From Bacillota bacterium (GTDB lineage: Bacteria > Bacillota > Clostridia > Lachnospirales > Lachnospiraceae): DNA of 39,033 bases. The DNA lies in NCBI GenBank assembly GCA_023460575.1, contig JAEWPQ010000250.1, positions 1 to 39,033 of the forward strand. The letters are read 5' to 3'. The notes under the pieces are model-generated. The model made no database searches and was not told the DNA's origin. It was given only the letters and a program-made list of their open reading frames with translations. Numbering within the stretch: the first letter of the stretch is position 1; each line of letters starts with the position of its first letter. Positions 15,489 through 22,898 of this stretch are shown one piece after another. Position numbers and translations under genes: made by a program.

Positions 15489-16635
15489 TGCAGGCGGTAC
15501 ATTTATTAAGTATGCACTTATGAATGAGGGCGGGGAAATTATTGAAAAAGGAAAGGTTAAGACAACGGTTTATAAAAGCGATGGCCTGGAGGACTATTTG
15601 GATACCCTGCATTCTATATTCAAAAAGTATGAAGGCAGGGCAGAAGGGATTGCTATGAGTGCGCCCGGAATATTAGACAGTGAAACAGGATACTGCTATA
15701 CAGGCGGGAAGATAAGCTGTGTTTCAGGTCACAATATGGTTGAACTGCTTCAGGAAAGGTGCAATGTACCGGTTACAATTGAAAATGACGGGAAATGTGC
15801 GGCTCTGGCAGAAAAATGGATGGGAAGTCTGAAGGACGTTAGAAACGGGATTGTGCTTGTGCTGGGAACTGCTGTAGGAGGAGGTCTGATTATCGACGGG
15901 AAGATTTATAAGGGAAATCATTTTTCTGCAGGAGAATTCAGCTACATGGCAGTATCTGATGAAAATCTGGACCAGATGACCGGATATTGGGGAACAACAG
16001 GAGGGACTCCCGCTCTGGTAAAAGCAGTGTCAGAAGAAACGGGAATTCCGAAGGAAGAGCTTGATGGTATCCGGATCTTTGAGATGGCTGAACAGGGAAA
16101 TCCGGAGGTGTTAAAGGGGTTAGACCGCTTTACGAAACAGCTTGCGGTGCGGATTTATAACTTACAGGTACTTTTTGATGCAGAGCTTGTGGCAATCGGA
16201 GGCGGTATCAGTCAACAGCCTCTTCTGATTGAGTATGTCAGAAAACATGTGGAGAAATTTTGCAATGAGCATCCTCTGCGGAAGCTGTCTCCTTTTTTAC
16301 CTACACCGGAAGTCACTGCCTGTCGCTATTTTAATGATTCCAATCTCATTGGTGCCCTGTATCATTATCTGAAGAAAAATAAAATCGGGAGGCTTAATAT
16401 GGTAAAGAGAACGGTTTATATACCAACGGCAGCAAATGTACAGGAATTTAACCGTATTTGTAGTCATTTTGACTGTGAAATGGATTTATCCCAGTCTAAG
16501 TACATGGTAGATGCAAAATCCATTATGGGAATTTTCAGCCTGAATCTGGAGGAAACACTGGAACTTACAGCGTACACGGATGAGGAAGAAGAAATAGAGA
16601 AGGCTTTTGAAAAGTATCTTGTAAAAACATCATAG
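15469..16635 (+). CDS. ROK-family sugar kinase/regulator fused to a C-terminal HPr-like domain
   Basis: The 388-residue protein starts at the ATG at 15469, preceded by AAGGAGGAG inside the glycosidase gene. Residues 1-310 are a ROK protein: phosphate loop DAGGTFIKYAL, IENDGKCAALAE with the catalytic Asp, LGTAVGGGLIIDGKI, AGEFSYM and a late AIGGGIS. The CxCGxxGCxE zinc motif of many ROK kinases is absent. Residues 311-388 resemble an HPr domain: VDAKSIMGIFSL corresponds to the Ser46 region, but the His15 phosphorylation site is not seen (IPTAANVQEFNRIC instead). An in-frame ATG at 16399 has its own GGGAGG 6 bases upstream, so a free HPr-like protein could also be made. Probable role: phosphorylating the released sugar, with HPr-type regulation; unproven. 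Confidence 0.85.
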   Translation: MEYLVIDAGGTFIKYALMNEGGEIIEKGKVKTTVYKSDGLEDYLDTLHSIFKKYEGRAEGIAMSAPGILDSETGYCYTGGKISCVSGHNMVELLQERCNVPVTIENDGKCAALAEKWMGSLKDVRNGIVLVLGTAVGGGLIIDGKIYKGNHFSAGEFSYMAVSDENLDQMTGYWGTTGGTPALVKAVSEETGIPKEELDGIRIFEMAEQGNPEVLKGLDRFTKQLAVRIYNLQVLFDAELVAIGGGISQQPLLIEYVRKHVEKFCNEHPLRKLSPFLPTPEVTACRYFNDSNLIGALYHYLKKNKIGRLNMVKRTVYIPTAANVQEFNRICSHFDCEMDLSQSKYMVDAKSIMGIFSLNLEETLELTAYTDEEEEIEKAFEKYLVKTS

Positions 16636-16661
16636 GCTAAAAATCAACTGTGGTTTTAACT

Positions 16662-16696
16662 CCCCTAGCTCCTATTTACGAGGGCTAGGGGTTTTT
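16662..16696 (+). terminator. Intrinsic terminator after the sugar operon
   Basis: CCCCTAGC (16662-16669) pairs with GCTAGGGG (16684-16691), followed by TTTTT. Confidence 0.88.
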
Positions 16697-16708
16697 ATAT
16701 TATAACTA

Positions 16709-17104
16709 TTAGTTGTGTTTTTTATTGTTCTTCAATAAATAATAACTATTTACCGTCATTGCAGAAAAATATATTCCTATAAGAGCATTGACATAATTGA
16801 AACTAAATTTATAAAAATCAGCTTTCAGCGGTATTAATTGCCAAGATAGAAAAAAAATAATTGCAAATGATACAATAATATTCAAATATAATGTATTCAA
16901 TAACTTGATAAATATAAAACAAAGAATATAGACCGCAATTCCAAAGATAACAGAATTAAAAGTTGATGCTTTTTGAACATCTTTATAAATAAGGCTATCA
17001 ATAAATTTTAAATTCGCTTTAGCTGCAATGCTTGGCAGAAGAATACAGCATAGAAGCGGTATTACGAAATCTACATATAAAAATGGCAATAATTTTCGTT
17101 TCAT
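16709..17104 (-). CDS. Small AT-rich integral membrane protein of unknown function
   Basis: The 131-residue protein has four hydrophobic stretches (near residues 7-26, 45-62, 65-85 and 100-120) separated by short charged loops, and ends in a lysine/asparagine-rich tail (LLKNNKKHN). No family is recognised. The ATG at 17104 is chosen because AAAGGAG lies 7 bases upstream; the longer frame to 17185 would run through the promoter. Codon use is markedly A/T-rich (many ATA, AAT, TTA) compared with genes on both sides, which suggests foreign origin or relaxed selection. It is transcribed alone, against the flow of its neighbours, from a promoter with an extended -10. No function is proposed. Confidence 0.7.
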   Translation of the reverse strand: MKRKLLPFLYVDFVIPLLCCILLPSIAAKANLKFIDSLIYKDVQKASTFNSVIFGIAVYILCFIFIKLLNTLYLNIIVSFAIIFFLSWQLIPLKADFYKFSFNYVNALIGIYFSAMTVNSYYLLKNNKKHN

Positions 17105-17156
17105 AATATAGCTCCTTTTGAAATTTAGAAAAATGACATACCTATTAATCCAGTAC

Positions 17157-17184
17157 ATTATAACACATAAAATGGTCAATTGCA
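17157..17184 (-). promoter_or_regulatory. Putative promoter of the AT-rich membrane protein gene
   Basis: Minus strand: TGCAAT (17184-17179), 16 bases, TATAAT (17162-17157) with an extended TGT just before it. Confidence 0.55.
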
Positions 17185-17242
17185 TTCCAATCTTCCCGTT
17201 ATGTAATCAAGTTTCCAATTTTGCATTTTTTTCTAATAGGTG

Positions 17243-17298
17243 TTGACAACTAATATTATATAGCATATAATAACAATATATTATACAACATATAATAT
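17243..17298 (+). promoter_or_regulatory. Consensus sigma-A promoter with overlapping palindromic operators for the PspC-PadR operon
   Basis: TTGACA (17243-17248), exactly 17 bases, TATAAT (17266-17271) is a perfect vegetative promoter. ATTATAT-AGC-ATATAAT (17255-17271) is a perfect palindrome covering the spacer and -10. A second perfect palindrome, ATATTATA-CAACA-TATAATAT (17278-17298), covers the likely start site. The placement would let a dimeric repressor, most simply the PadR protein encoded in the operon, block the promoter. Palindromes are seen directly; the binding protein is inferred. Confidence 0.7.
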
Positions 17299-17356
17299 AC
17301 AAACCAAAATAATATTATAAATGAAAATTAAAAAGACAGAGGAAAGGTGGTCAATC

Positions 17357-17605
17357 GTGGGATCGAAACGTTTGTACCGTTCAGTGAAGAACAAAGTTTT
17401 ATGTGGAGTTTGCGGAGGAATCGGGGAGTATCTGGTTGTGGATCCGGTTATGATAAGGCTGATATGGGTTCTGCTCATGCTGTTTCAGACTTGGAGGCAT
17501 CTGTTTCATTTGTTTACAGGCGCATCTTTAATTGGCGGAAGTATTGCCATTTATATACTCGCAGCAGTGATCATACCAAAGGATCCTGGAGAAAGCAGAG
17601 AATAA
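17357..17605 (+). CDS. PspC-domain membrane protein (first copy)
   Basis: The 82-residue protein begins GSKRLYRSVKNKVLCGVCGGIGEYL, the PspC signature, followed by DPVMIRLIWVLLML and a second hydrophobic segment ending in YILAAVIIPKD. PspC proteins are small inner-membrane proteins tied to envelope-stress responses. The GTG at 17357 is preferred because AAAGGTGG lies 6 bases upstream and family members begin just before KRLYRS; an ATG at 17321 would add 12 residues without a good ribosome site. Compared with the second copy at 19643, it has about 20 extra residues (FQTWRHLFHLFTGA) between its two hydrophobic parts. It is the first gene of the operon, 35 bases before padR. Confidence 0.88.
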   Translation: MGSKRLYRSVKNKVLCGVCGGIGEYLVVDPVMIRLIWVLLMLFQTWRHLFHLFTGASLIGGSIAIYILAAVIIPKDPGESRE

Positions 17606-17640
17606 GGGAACACCCAGGCAGGAAAGATAGGAGTGGACGT

Positions 17641-17961
17641 ATGGTTTTTAACACAGGAGCAGCATTATTGGACGCCATTGTCCTGGCAGTCGTATCGAAA
17701 GACCAGGAGGGAACTTACGGCTACAAGATCACCCAGGATGTGAGAAATGTTATTGAGATTTCAGAATCAACGCTTTATCCTGTGCTTCGAAGGCTTCAGA
17801 AGGAAGAATGTCTTGAAGTATATGATCTTGCATACGATGGAAGAAACCGCAGATATTATAAGATTACGGAAAAAGGGCGGATACAGTTAAATCTCTATAA
17901 GAGCGAATGGGCAGGCTATTCGCAAAAGATATCCCGTATTTTTGAGGAGGCACATATATGA
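17641..17961 (+). CDS. PadR-family transcriptional regulator
   Basis: The 106-residue protein is a compact PadR winged-helix repressor: FNTGAALLDAIVLAVVSKDQEGTYGYKI, then SESTLYPVLRRLQKEECLEVY (recognition helix and wing) and GRNRRYYKITEKGR, with a short C-terminal dimerisation helix, i.e. subfamily 2. AGGAG precedes ATG 17641. Its stop overlaps the ATG of the DUF1700 gene (ATGA), the standard arrangement of PadR-DUF1700-DUF4097 operons in Firmicutes. It is the likely repressor of its own operon through the palindromes at 17255-17298. The inducing signal, possibly an envelope-active compound, is unknown. Confidence 0.92.
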   Translation: MVFNTGAALLDAIVLAVVSKDQEGTYGYKITQDVRNVIEISESTLYPVLRRLQKEECLEVYDLAYDGRNRRYYKITEKGRIQLNLYKSEWAGYSQKISRIFEEAHI

Positions 17962-18704
17962 ACAGGGATGAGTTTATGAGAGAGCTGGAATATCTGCTGG
18001 CGGATATTCCGGATGAAGAAAAAGAAGATGCAATTGAATATTACAGAGATTATCTGGAAGAGGCGGGGACAGAGAATGAAGATTCGGTGATTCGGGAATT
18101 TGGAAGTCCGGAGCGGATTGCAGCCATGATCCGGGCGGATATGAACGGTCATTTAAAGGACGGCGGTGAATTTACGGAAAGCGGTTATCAGGATGAACGT
18201 TTTCGGGATCCTAATTTCCAGATGGCAAAGCGCTACGATCTCCCGGAGGTAACGGAGCAGCCGGAAAAAGACAGCGGGTATGAACAAACCGGAAGGAAGA
18301 CTGCCAAAAGCAAAACCAGGGAAGGCAGAAGTCTTATTAAGATTATTCTGTGGATTATACTGATCATCGCTGCATCCCCCATGCTTTTTGGCATTGGAGG
18401 AGGCATTGTGGGCATACTGGCAGGTCTTTTCGGAGCGCTGTTTGCGGCGGTGGTGGCACTAGGAGCGGTCACATTCGCATTACTTGCAGCCGGTTTTGCA
18501 CTGGCTGTTGCTGGTTTTACTGCCATGATCATTCATCCCATAGACGGAATATTGCTACTGGGATTGGGGATACTCATACTTGGCCTTGGCATCGTCTCAC
18601 TGGCAGTGTGCAGCGTATTTTACGGAAAGTTTCTTCCATTTCTGTTTCGAAGCTGTATCAATATGGTTAGCAGATTATTGCATGGAAGGAGGGCCCGGAC
18701 ATGA
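17958..18704 (+). CDS. DUF1700-family membrane protein
   Basis: The 248-residue protein has an N-terminal helical DUF1700 region (NRDEFMRELEYLLADIPDEEKEDAIEYYRDYLEEAG, residues 2-37, here in part, and EFGSPERIAAMI), an acidic and charged linker to about residue 125, and then a Gly/Ala-rich hydrophobic block of three to four membrane helices (about 130-230). DUF1700 proteins are encoded between PadR regulators and DUF4097 proteins and are thought to act as membrane partners or anti-regulators; the biochemical role is unknown. It overlaps both neighbours by 4 bases, so the three products are probably made in fixed ratio. Confidence 0.88.
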   Translation: MNRDEFMRELEYLLADIPDEEKEDAIEYYRDYLEEAGTENEDSVIREFGSPERIAAMIRADMNGHLKDGGEFTESGYQDERFRDPNFQMAKRYDLPEVTEQPEKDSGYEQTGRKTAKSKTREGRSLIKIILWIILIIAASPMLFGIGGGIVGILAGLFGALFAAVVALGAVTFALLAAGFALAVAGFTAMIIHPIDGILLLGLGILILGLGIVSLAVCSVFYGKFLPFLFRSCINMVSRLLHGRRART

Positions 18705-19603
18705 ACAAATTTGTGAAAAGATGTCTGATTGCAGGAATAATCCTTGTAGTTGCAGGAGGAGCCATGGCTGCCGCCGCTGTCTCCTATGGAGCTAATATCT
18801 GGGATATTGCGCCAGGAGAAGTGATCCACTGGAAGAATAATACATTTTCTGATTTTTCATTTGACGATATGGATTTTGAAAATCATGCAGTGGAAACAGG
18901 AGATTATTCCTACCTTGATTTTGATGAACCTGCTGAATCAGGCCGGCAGATTTATACCACCGGCACAGCAAATAGCCTGAAAGCAGAGATCAGGGCGGGA
19001 AGAGTTTTTATAAAAGAAGATCCTGCTGTGAGCGAATTAACTATATATTGCAACAAAGAGGATGGCAACTGGCATATAGGAGAATCCAATGGGGAACTGG
19101 AACTGACTGTTGGAGGCGGGATTATGACAGATGATACAGATCTGGTCATGATAATCAGTGTGCCAAAGGGATATAGTTTTTCAGAAGTGGATTTAGAAGT
19201 ATCCAGGAAGAAAGGCATGTTAAAGAGAGAGAGGGCCACTCCTATTGTAGCCTGCCGTTCCTTATCTGCTGATGATATGAATCTGGAAGTAAAAGCAGGT
19301 GCTCTTACCGTTAAACAGGGAAATGTCAATCATTTAAATATTGAATGCAGTGTGGGAGCAGTGGAATATACCGGAACAACAACTGGAGATATCAATGGAG
19401 AATGCAGGGTGGGTGCAGTGAAACTGCTTCTTTCCGGGAAAAAGGAAGATTATAATTACAAGGTTGAGTCTAGTCTTGGGGCCATTAAAATTGCAGATGA
19501 GCAGATGGCCGCAGTTGCCAGCGGAGATAATTGGGATTATTCTGCAGACAAGAACATGGATCTGGATTGCAGTACAGGAGCGATTGAAGTGAATTTTTAT
19601 TAA
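18701..19603 (+). CDS. DUF4097-family beta-helix repeat protein with N-terminal membrane anchor
   Basis: The 300-residue protein has one N-terminal hydrophobic segment (about residues 8-30, IAGIILVVAGGAMAAAAVS) and then a beta-strand repeat domain typical of DUF4097 adhesin-like proteins: repeated short units such as LKAEIRAGRVFIKE, MNLEVKAGALTVKQG, LNIECSVGAVEYTG and GECRVGAVKLLLSG, each ending in a similar G-x-h pattern. It is probably displayed on the outer membrane face, where the beta-solenoid could sense or bind envelope material. It is the usual last partner of PadR-DUF1700. A short leader (39 bases) separates it from the second PspC gene. Confidence 0.87.
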   Translation: MNKFVKRCLIAGIILVVAGGAMAAAAVSYGANIWDIAPGEVIHWKNNTFSDFSFDDMDFENHAVETGDYSYLDFDEPAESGRQIYTTGTANSLKAEIRAGRVFIKEDPAVSELTIYCNKEDGNWHIGESNGELELTVGGGIMTDDTDLVMIISVPKGYSFSEVDLEVSRKKGMLKRERATPIVACRSLSADDMNLEVKAGALTVKQGNVNHLNIECSVGAVEYTGTTTGDINGECRVGAVKLLLSGKKEDYNYKVESSLGAIKIADEQMAAVASGDNWDYSADKNMDLDCSTGAIEVNFY

Positions 19604-19642
19604 TATAGTCAGCATAGTGAAAACAAGAGAGGAGATTAAATC

Positions 19643-19822
19643 ATGGAGAAAAAATTATACCGTTCTGATACGGACAAAATGCTGTGCGGTGTATGCGGAG
19701 GAATTGCAGAATATTTTGATGTAGACCCCACAATTATACGTCTTTTATGGGCGATTCTTGCCTGCACGGGTTCCGGAATTGTGGCTTATATCATTGCAGC
19801 AGTGATTATACCAAGAAGATAG
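19643..19822 (+). CDS. Second, minimal PspC-domain protein
   Basis: A 59-residue frame starts at ATG 19643 after GAGAGGAG: MEKKLYRSDTDKMLCGVCGG, then IAEYFDVDPTIIRLLWAILA, a second hydrophobic segment and the ending AAVIIPRR. It is a complete minimal PspC domain, clearly paralogous to the first gene of the operon (shared KxLYRS, LCGVCGGI-EY, DP--IRL-W and AAVIIP). Two PspC proteins thus bracket the PadR-DUF1700-DUF4097 genes. A terminator follows 11 bases after the stop, marking the operon end. Small size makes it easy to miss in annotation. Confidence 0.92.
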   Translation: MEKKLYRSDTDKMLCGVCGGIAEYFDVDPTIIRLLWAILACTGSGIVAYIIAAVIIPRR

Positions 19823-19833
19823 TTTTATTTAAG

Positions 19834-19868
19834 AAGAAAGAAGCGGTATTTTGCTTCTTTCTTTTTGT
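19834..19868 (+). terminator. Intrinsic terminator of the PspC-PadR operon
   Basis: AAGAAAGAAGC (19834-19844) pairs with GCTTCTTTCTT (19853-19863) and is followed by T-rich sequence. The stem is AT-rich, so strength is moderate. Confidence 0.75.
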
Positions 19869-19882
19869 TTTATTCTAATGGA

Positions 19883-19911
19883 GTTTATTTCCAGCTGAAA
19901 CGGGCATACTC
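19883..19911 (+). promoter_or_regulatory. Possible sigma-G/F-type promoter for the spore protein gene
   Basis: GTTTA (19883-19887), 17 bases, CATACTC (19905-19911) is a partial match to the forespore GNATR / CATNNTA pattern, 30 bases before the start codon. Weak, but it is the expected type for this gene. Confidence 0.3.
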
Positions 19912-19941
19912 TTTTTAGATTTATGAAAGGAGAACGACAGT

Positions 19942-20163
19942 ATGCCAAAAGGAAAGAAAACAGAACCCTTTGATCCCCGCAACTTAAAACCGGAGGAGAT
20001 ACTTAAATTTGAAATAGCAACGGAGCTTGGTCTTGACCAAAAGGTGATAACCGGAGGCTGGCGCTGTTTAAGTGCAAAGGAGAGCGGCCGGATCGGCGGT
20101 CTGATTACAAAAAGAAAAAGAGAAATGAAGAACGACGCAATTGAGAAAAAAGAGGAAGTATAG
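19942..20163 (+). CDS. Alpha/beta-type small acid-soluble spore protein (SASP)
   Basis: The 73-residue protein matches the alpha/beta SASP layout: LKFEIATELGL in the first helix region, then a connecting GGWRCLSAKESGRIGGLITKRKRE with the conserved ESGRIGG motif of the second helix. A charged Lys/Glu tail follows. These proteins coat forespore DNA and protect it against UV and chemicals. The sequence is more divergent and more basic than major SASPs, resembling minor SspF-like members. It has a good AAAGGAGAA ribosome site. It shows the organism can make endospores. It is 71 bases before cbiD, but that gene has its own promoter. Confidence 0.85.
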   Translation: MPKGKKTEPFDPRNLKPEEILKFEIATELGLDQKVITGGWRCLSAKESGRIGGLITKRKREMKNDAIEKKEEV

Positions 20164-20182
20164 GTAAAAAGCAGGAAATTCC

Positions 20183-20211
20183 TTGCACCGGAGGCAAAAA
20201 TCTCTTATAAT
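20183..20211 (+). promoter_or_regulatory. Sigma-A promoter at the head of the cobalamin operon
   Basis: TTGCAC (20183-20188), exactly 17 bases, TATAAT (20206-20211). The predicted transcript start is only about 15-20 bases before the cbiD ATG at 20235, leaving no room for a riboswitch leader. Confidence 0.7.
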
Positions 20212-20234
20212 ATTTTTCAAAGAGGAAGAGAAAA

Positions 20235-21407
20235 ATGGAAAAAAGAGAATTGCGATGCGGATTTACCACTGGTACCTGTGCGGCTGTTGCTGCCAAAGCG
20301 GCGGCAGCAATGCTGCTTTCGGGTAACCAGTTACAACATATGAAGCTAATGACGCCAAAAGGGACGGAAGCCGATCTGCCCCTTTTTCATGTTGTCATGA
20401 AGCAGGATAAGGTGTCCTGTGCAGTCAGAAAAGATGCAGGTGATGATCCGGATGTTACCGACAAGGCTCTGATCTTTGCATCTGTGGAATTCTTAAATGA
20501 AGCTTTAGAAGACGGGTCTGCAGCCGGCTGTTCTTTTATAAGAGAAAAGACCGGTGAATTTGGGCAGCTGGTTTTAACTGCACTAAAAGGTGTCGGCCGG
20601 GTGACCAAACCCGGCCTTTCTTCACCTGTTGGATATCCAGCTATTAATCCGGTGCCCAGAAGCATGATATTTGATGAAGTGGATGAAGTAAGAAGAATGG
20701 CCGGTTTCAAAGGCGCGTTGCTTATCTCCGTATGGATTCCCAAAGGCAGGGAGCTGGCAGAGAAGACTTTTAATTCAAAGCTTGGAATTACAGGAGGGCT
20801 GTCCATTCTTGGAACAACCGGAATCGTAAAGCCCATGAGTGAGGAGGCTCTGGTAGCAACCATTCGGCTGGAGCTTCATATGAAAGCAGTGGCCGGGCTG
20901 AAACGGGTAATTTTAACGCCGGGCAATTATGGGGAGTCATTTATAAAAGAAGAGTTAAACCTTCCGGAAGGGGAAGGCGTTACTGTCAGCAATTTCATCC
21001 GGGAATCCTGCAATATGGTGAAGGAAGAAGGGTTTGAGCAGATCCTTTTTGTGGGACATATCGGAAAGCTTATAAAGGTTGCGGGCGGTGTGGAAAATAC
21101 CCACTCCAGGTATGGAGACCGCCGTATGGAGGTACTTTGGGATTGTGCCAGGTCTTTTTTGGACAGTGAAGAAAAGGAAGCCATCCTTTCGGCCAATACC
21201 ATGGAAACGGCAGCCGGTATTTTAAAAGAACTGGGAGTCTTAAAACCGGTAATGTCTGAGGTGGTAAAGAGAATAAAGGCATATATGACGGACTGGACAG
21301 GGGGAATTGCCGTGGAAGTAATTACGTTTTCAAACACGCTGGGGATTCTTTCCATGACACCAGATGCCCCTGAGATGATTGAGAAATATTTTATGGCGGA
21401 TACATAA
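20235..21407 (+). CDS. cbiD: CbiD, cobalt-precorrin-5B (C1)-methyltransferase
   Basis: The 390-residue protein has the CbiD signature near its start (RCGFTTGTCAAVAAKAA), a central NPVPRSMI and LGITGGLSILGTTGIVKPMS, and LTPGNYGE and FVGHIGKLIKVAGG motifs. It transfers a methyl group from S-adenosylmethionine to C1 of cobalt-precorrin-5B in the anaerobic branch of corrin synthesis. CbiD and CbiG are diagnostic for the oxygen-independent route. The length matches the family (about 370-390). GAGGAAGAG precedes the ATG. It leads an eleven-gene run transcribed from the promoter at 20183-20211; the gap to cbiL is 43 bases, the largest in the run. Confidence 0.95.
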   Translation: MEKRELRCGFTTGTCAAVAAKAAAAMLLSGNQLQHMKLMTPKGTEADLPLFHVVMKQDKVSCAVRKDAGDDPDVTDKALIFASVEFLNEALEDGSAAGCSFIREKTGEFGQLVLTALKGVGRVTKPGLSSPVGYPAINPVPRSMIFDEVDEVRRMAGFKGALLISVWIPKGRELAEKTFNSKLGITGGLSILGTTGIVKPMSEEALVATIRLELHMKAVAGLKRVILTPGNYGESFIKEELNLPEGEGVTVSNFIRESCNMVKEEGFEQILFVGHIGKLIKVAGGVENTHSRYGDRRMEVLWDCARSFLDSEEKEAILSANTMETAAGILKELGVLKPVMSEVVKRIKAYMTDWTGGIAVEVITFSNTLGILSMTPDAPEMIEKYFMADT

Positions 21408-21450
21408 TATCTGAACAACAGACAAGTGAAAGAAGACAGGAGGTTAACAT

Positions 21451-22128
21451 ATGGCTGGAATCATGTATGGCATCGGAGTGGGCCCGGGAGATCCGGAACT
21501 GATGACTTTAAAGGCGGTCCGGAGAATCCGGGAAGTGGATGTCATTGCCATCCCGAACAGCGATAAAAATATTTGTACGGCATACCAGATAGCAAAGGCG
21601 GCAGTTCCGGAAATTGAGGAAAAGGAGTGCCTTTATCTGCCCATGCCCATGACAAAAGATAAGAAGGTTCTTTTGGAAAGCCATGAATCTGCTGCAAAAG
21701 CGGTGATGGAACGGCTGGACAGAGAGGAAAATGTGGGATTTATCACTCTTGGTGATGTCTCTATCTATTCCACCTGCAGCTATCTTTTAGAAAGGCTTTG
21801 GAAGGAAGGCTATGCAACTCGGCTGGAAAGCGGAATCACATCATTTTGTGCCGCTGCAGCAAGACTTGGCACTCCTTTGGTTACTGGAGCAGAGGAACTT
21901 CATATTATTCCCGCATCTTATCAGATCAAAGAGGCGTTAAAGCTTCCCGGTGTAAAGGTTCTTATGAAGGCAGGGAGACAGATGAAGGCGGTTAAGGAAG
22001 AAATCAGAGCCAGCGGCCTTGAGGCTGTTATGGTAGAGAACTGTGGTATGTCAGATGAGCGGGTCTATCATTCTCTTTTGGAGATTCCCGATGAAGCAGG
22101 TTATTTTTCATTGATCATAGTGAGGTAA
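21451..22128 (+). CDS. cbiL: CbiL, cobalt-precorrin-2 C20-methyltransferase
   Basis: The 225-residue protein is a class III SAM-dependent tetrapyrrole methylase: GVGPGDPELMTLKAVR near the start, LYLPMPMTKDK, the GDVSIYSTCSYL loop and the LESGITSFCAAAARLGTPL segment typical of C20 enzymes. It methylates C20 of cobalt-precorrin-2 (the CobI equivalent), the first methylation specific to the corrin branch. The SAM site is built from the N-terminal GxGPGxP loop and the GD-S-Y region. GGAGG precedes the ATG. Two bases separate it from cbiF, so translation is coupled. Confidence 0.94.
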   Translation: MAGIMYGIGVGPGDPELMTLKAVRRIREVDVIAIPNSDKNICTAYQIAKAAVPEIEEKECLYLPMPMTKDKKVLLESHESAAKAVMERLDREENVGFITLGDVSIYSTCSYLLERLWKEGYATRLESGITSFCAAAARLGTPLVTGAEELHIIPASYQIKEALKLPGVKVLMKAGRQMKAVKEEIRASGLEAVMVENCGMSDERVYHSLLEIPDEAGYFSLIIVR

Positions 22129-22130
22129 AC

Positions 22131-22898
22131 ATGGTACATATTGTAGGAGCAGGTCCGGGAGCACCGGATTTAATAACAGTAAGAGGAAAAGAACTTTTAG
22201 AAAGTGCGGACGTAATTATTTATGCAGGATCCCTGGTAAATCCCGCTCTTCTGGATTATAAAAAGGAAGGCTGTGCTGTCTATGACAGTGCGAGGATGAC
22301 ACTGGAAGAAGTCATTGGAGTCATGGTACAGGCGGAGTCAAAAGGAGAAATTACAGTCCGCCTTCATACAGGAGACCCCTGTATTTACGGAGCGATCCGA
22401 GAGCAGATGGATGAGCTTGATAACAGGGGAATTCGCTATGAGGTCTGTCCTGGTGTCAGCTCCTTCTGCGGCGCGGCTTCCGCGCTTAAGATGGAGTACA
22501 CCCTTCCGGATGTAACACAGAGCGTGGTTATTACCAGAATGGCAGGCCGTACACCGGTACCGGAAAGAGAATCCATAGCCTCTTTTGCCGCTCACGGCGC
22601 AACTATGGTGATTTTTTTAAGCACAGGAATGCTGAAAGAACTGTCGGAAGAACTGATTCGGGGCGGATATTCGCCGGAGACACCTGCTGCAATTTGTTAT
22701 AAGGCAACGTGGCCGGAGGAAAAGACGGTGGTCTGCACCGTTCAGACGCTGGAGGAAAGTGCACAGAGGGAGCAGATACGCAAAACAGCACTGATTCTGG
22801 TAGGAGATGCTGTTTCACAAAGCAATTACAGGCGCTCCCTTCTCTATGATCCGTCATTCACTACTGAATTTCGGAAAGGAACCGGGGAGACGGTATGA
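22131..22898 (+). CDS. cbiF: CbiF, cobalt-precorrin-4 C11-methyltransferase
   Basis: The 255-residue methylase has VGAGPGAPDLITVRG at the N-terminus, IIYAGSLVNPALL (a CbiF/CobM signature), RLHTGDPCIYGAI for SAM binding and YEVCPGVSSFCGAASALKMEYTLP. It adds the C11 methyl group to cobalt-precorrin-4. The later TRMAGRTPVPERESI block is also typical of CbiF. The stop overlaps the start of cbiG by 4 bases (ATGA). The family length is about 250, so the gene is intact. Confidence 0.95.
   Translation: MVHIVGAGPGAPDLITVRGKELLESADVIIYAGSLVNPALLDYKKEGCAVYDSARMTLEEVIGVMVQAESKGEITVRLHTGDPCIYGAIREQMDELDNRGIRYEVCPGVSSFCGAASALKMEYTLPDVTQSVVITRMAGRTPVPERESIASFAAHGATMVIFLSTGMLKELSEELIRGGYSPETPAAICYKATWPEEKTVVCTVQTLEESAQREQIRKTALILVGDAVSQSNYRRSLLYDPSFTTEFRKGTGETV

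Noticed and set aside
17347..17640. Possible fusion of upstream frame with the PadR protein
   Set aside because: The residues before 17641 read the PspC gene in another frame; the ATG at 17641 has its own AGGAG and matches the PadR family start.
20164..20234. Cobalamin riboswitch before cbiD
   Set aside because: The space is only 71 bases and holds a complete promoter; no B12-box sequence was seen.
20387..21418. Long minus-strand frames opposite cbiD
   Set aside because: Antisense shadows of a well-supported gene; serine/proline-rich low-complexity translations without motifs.
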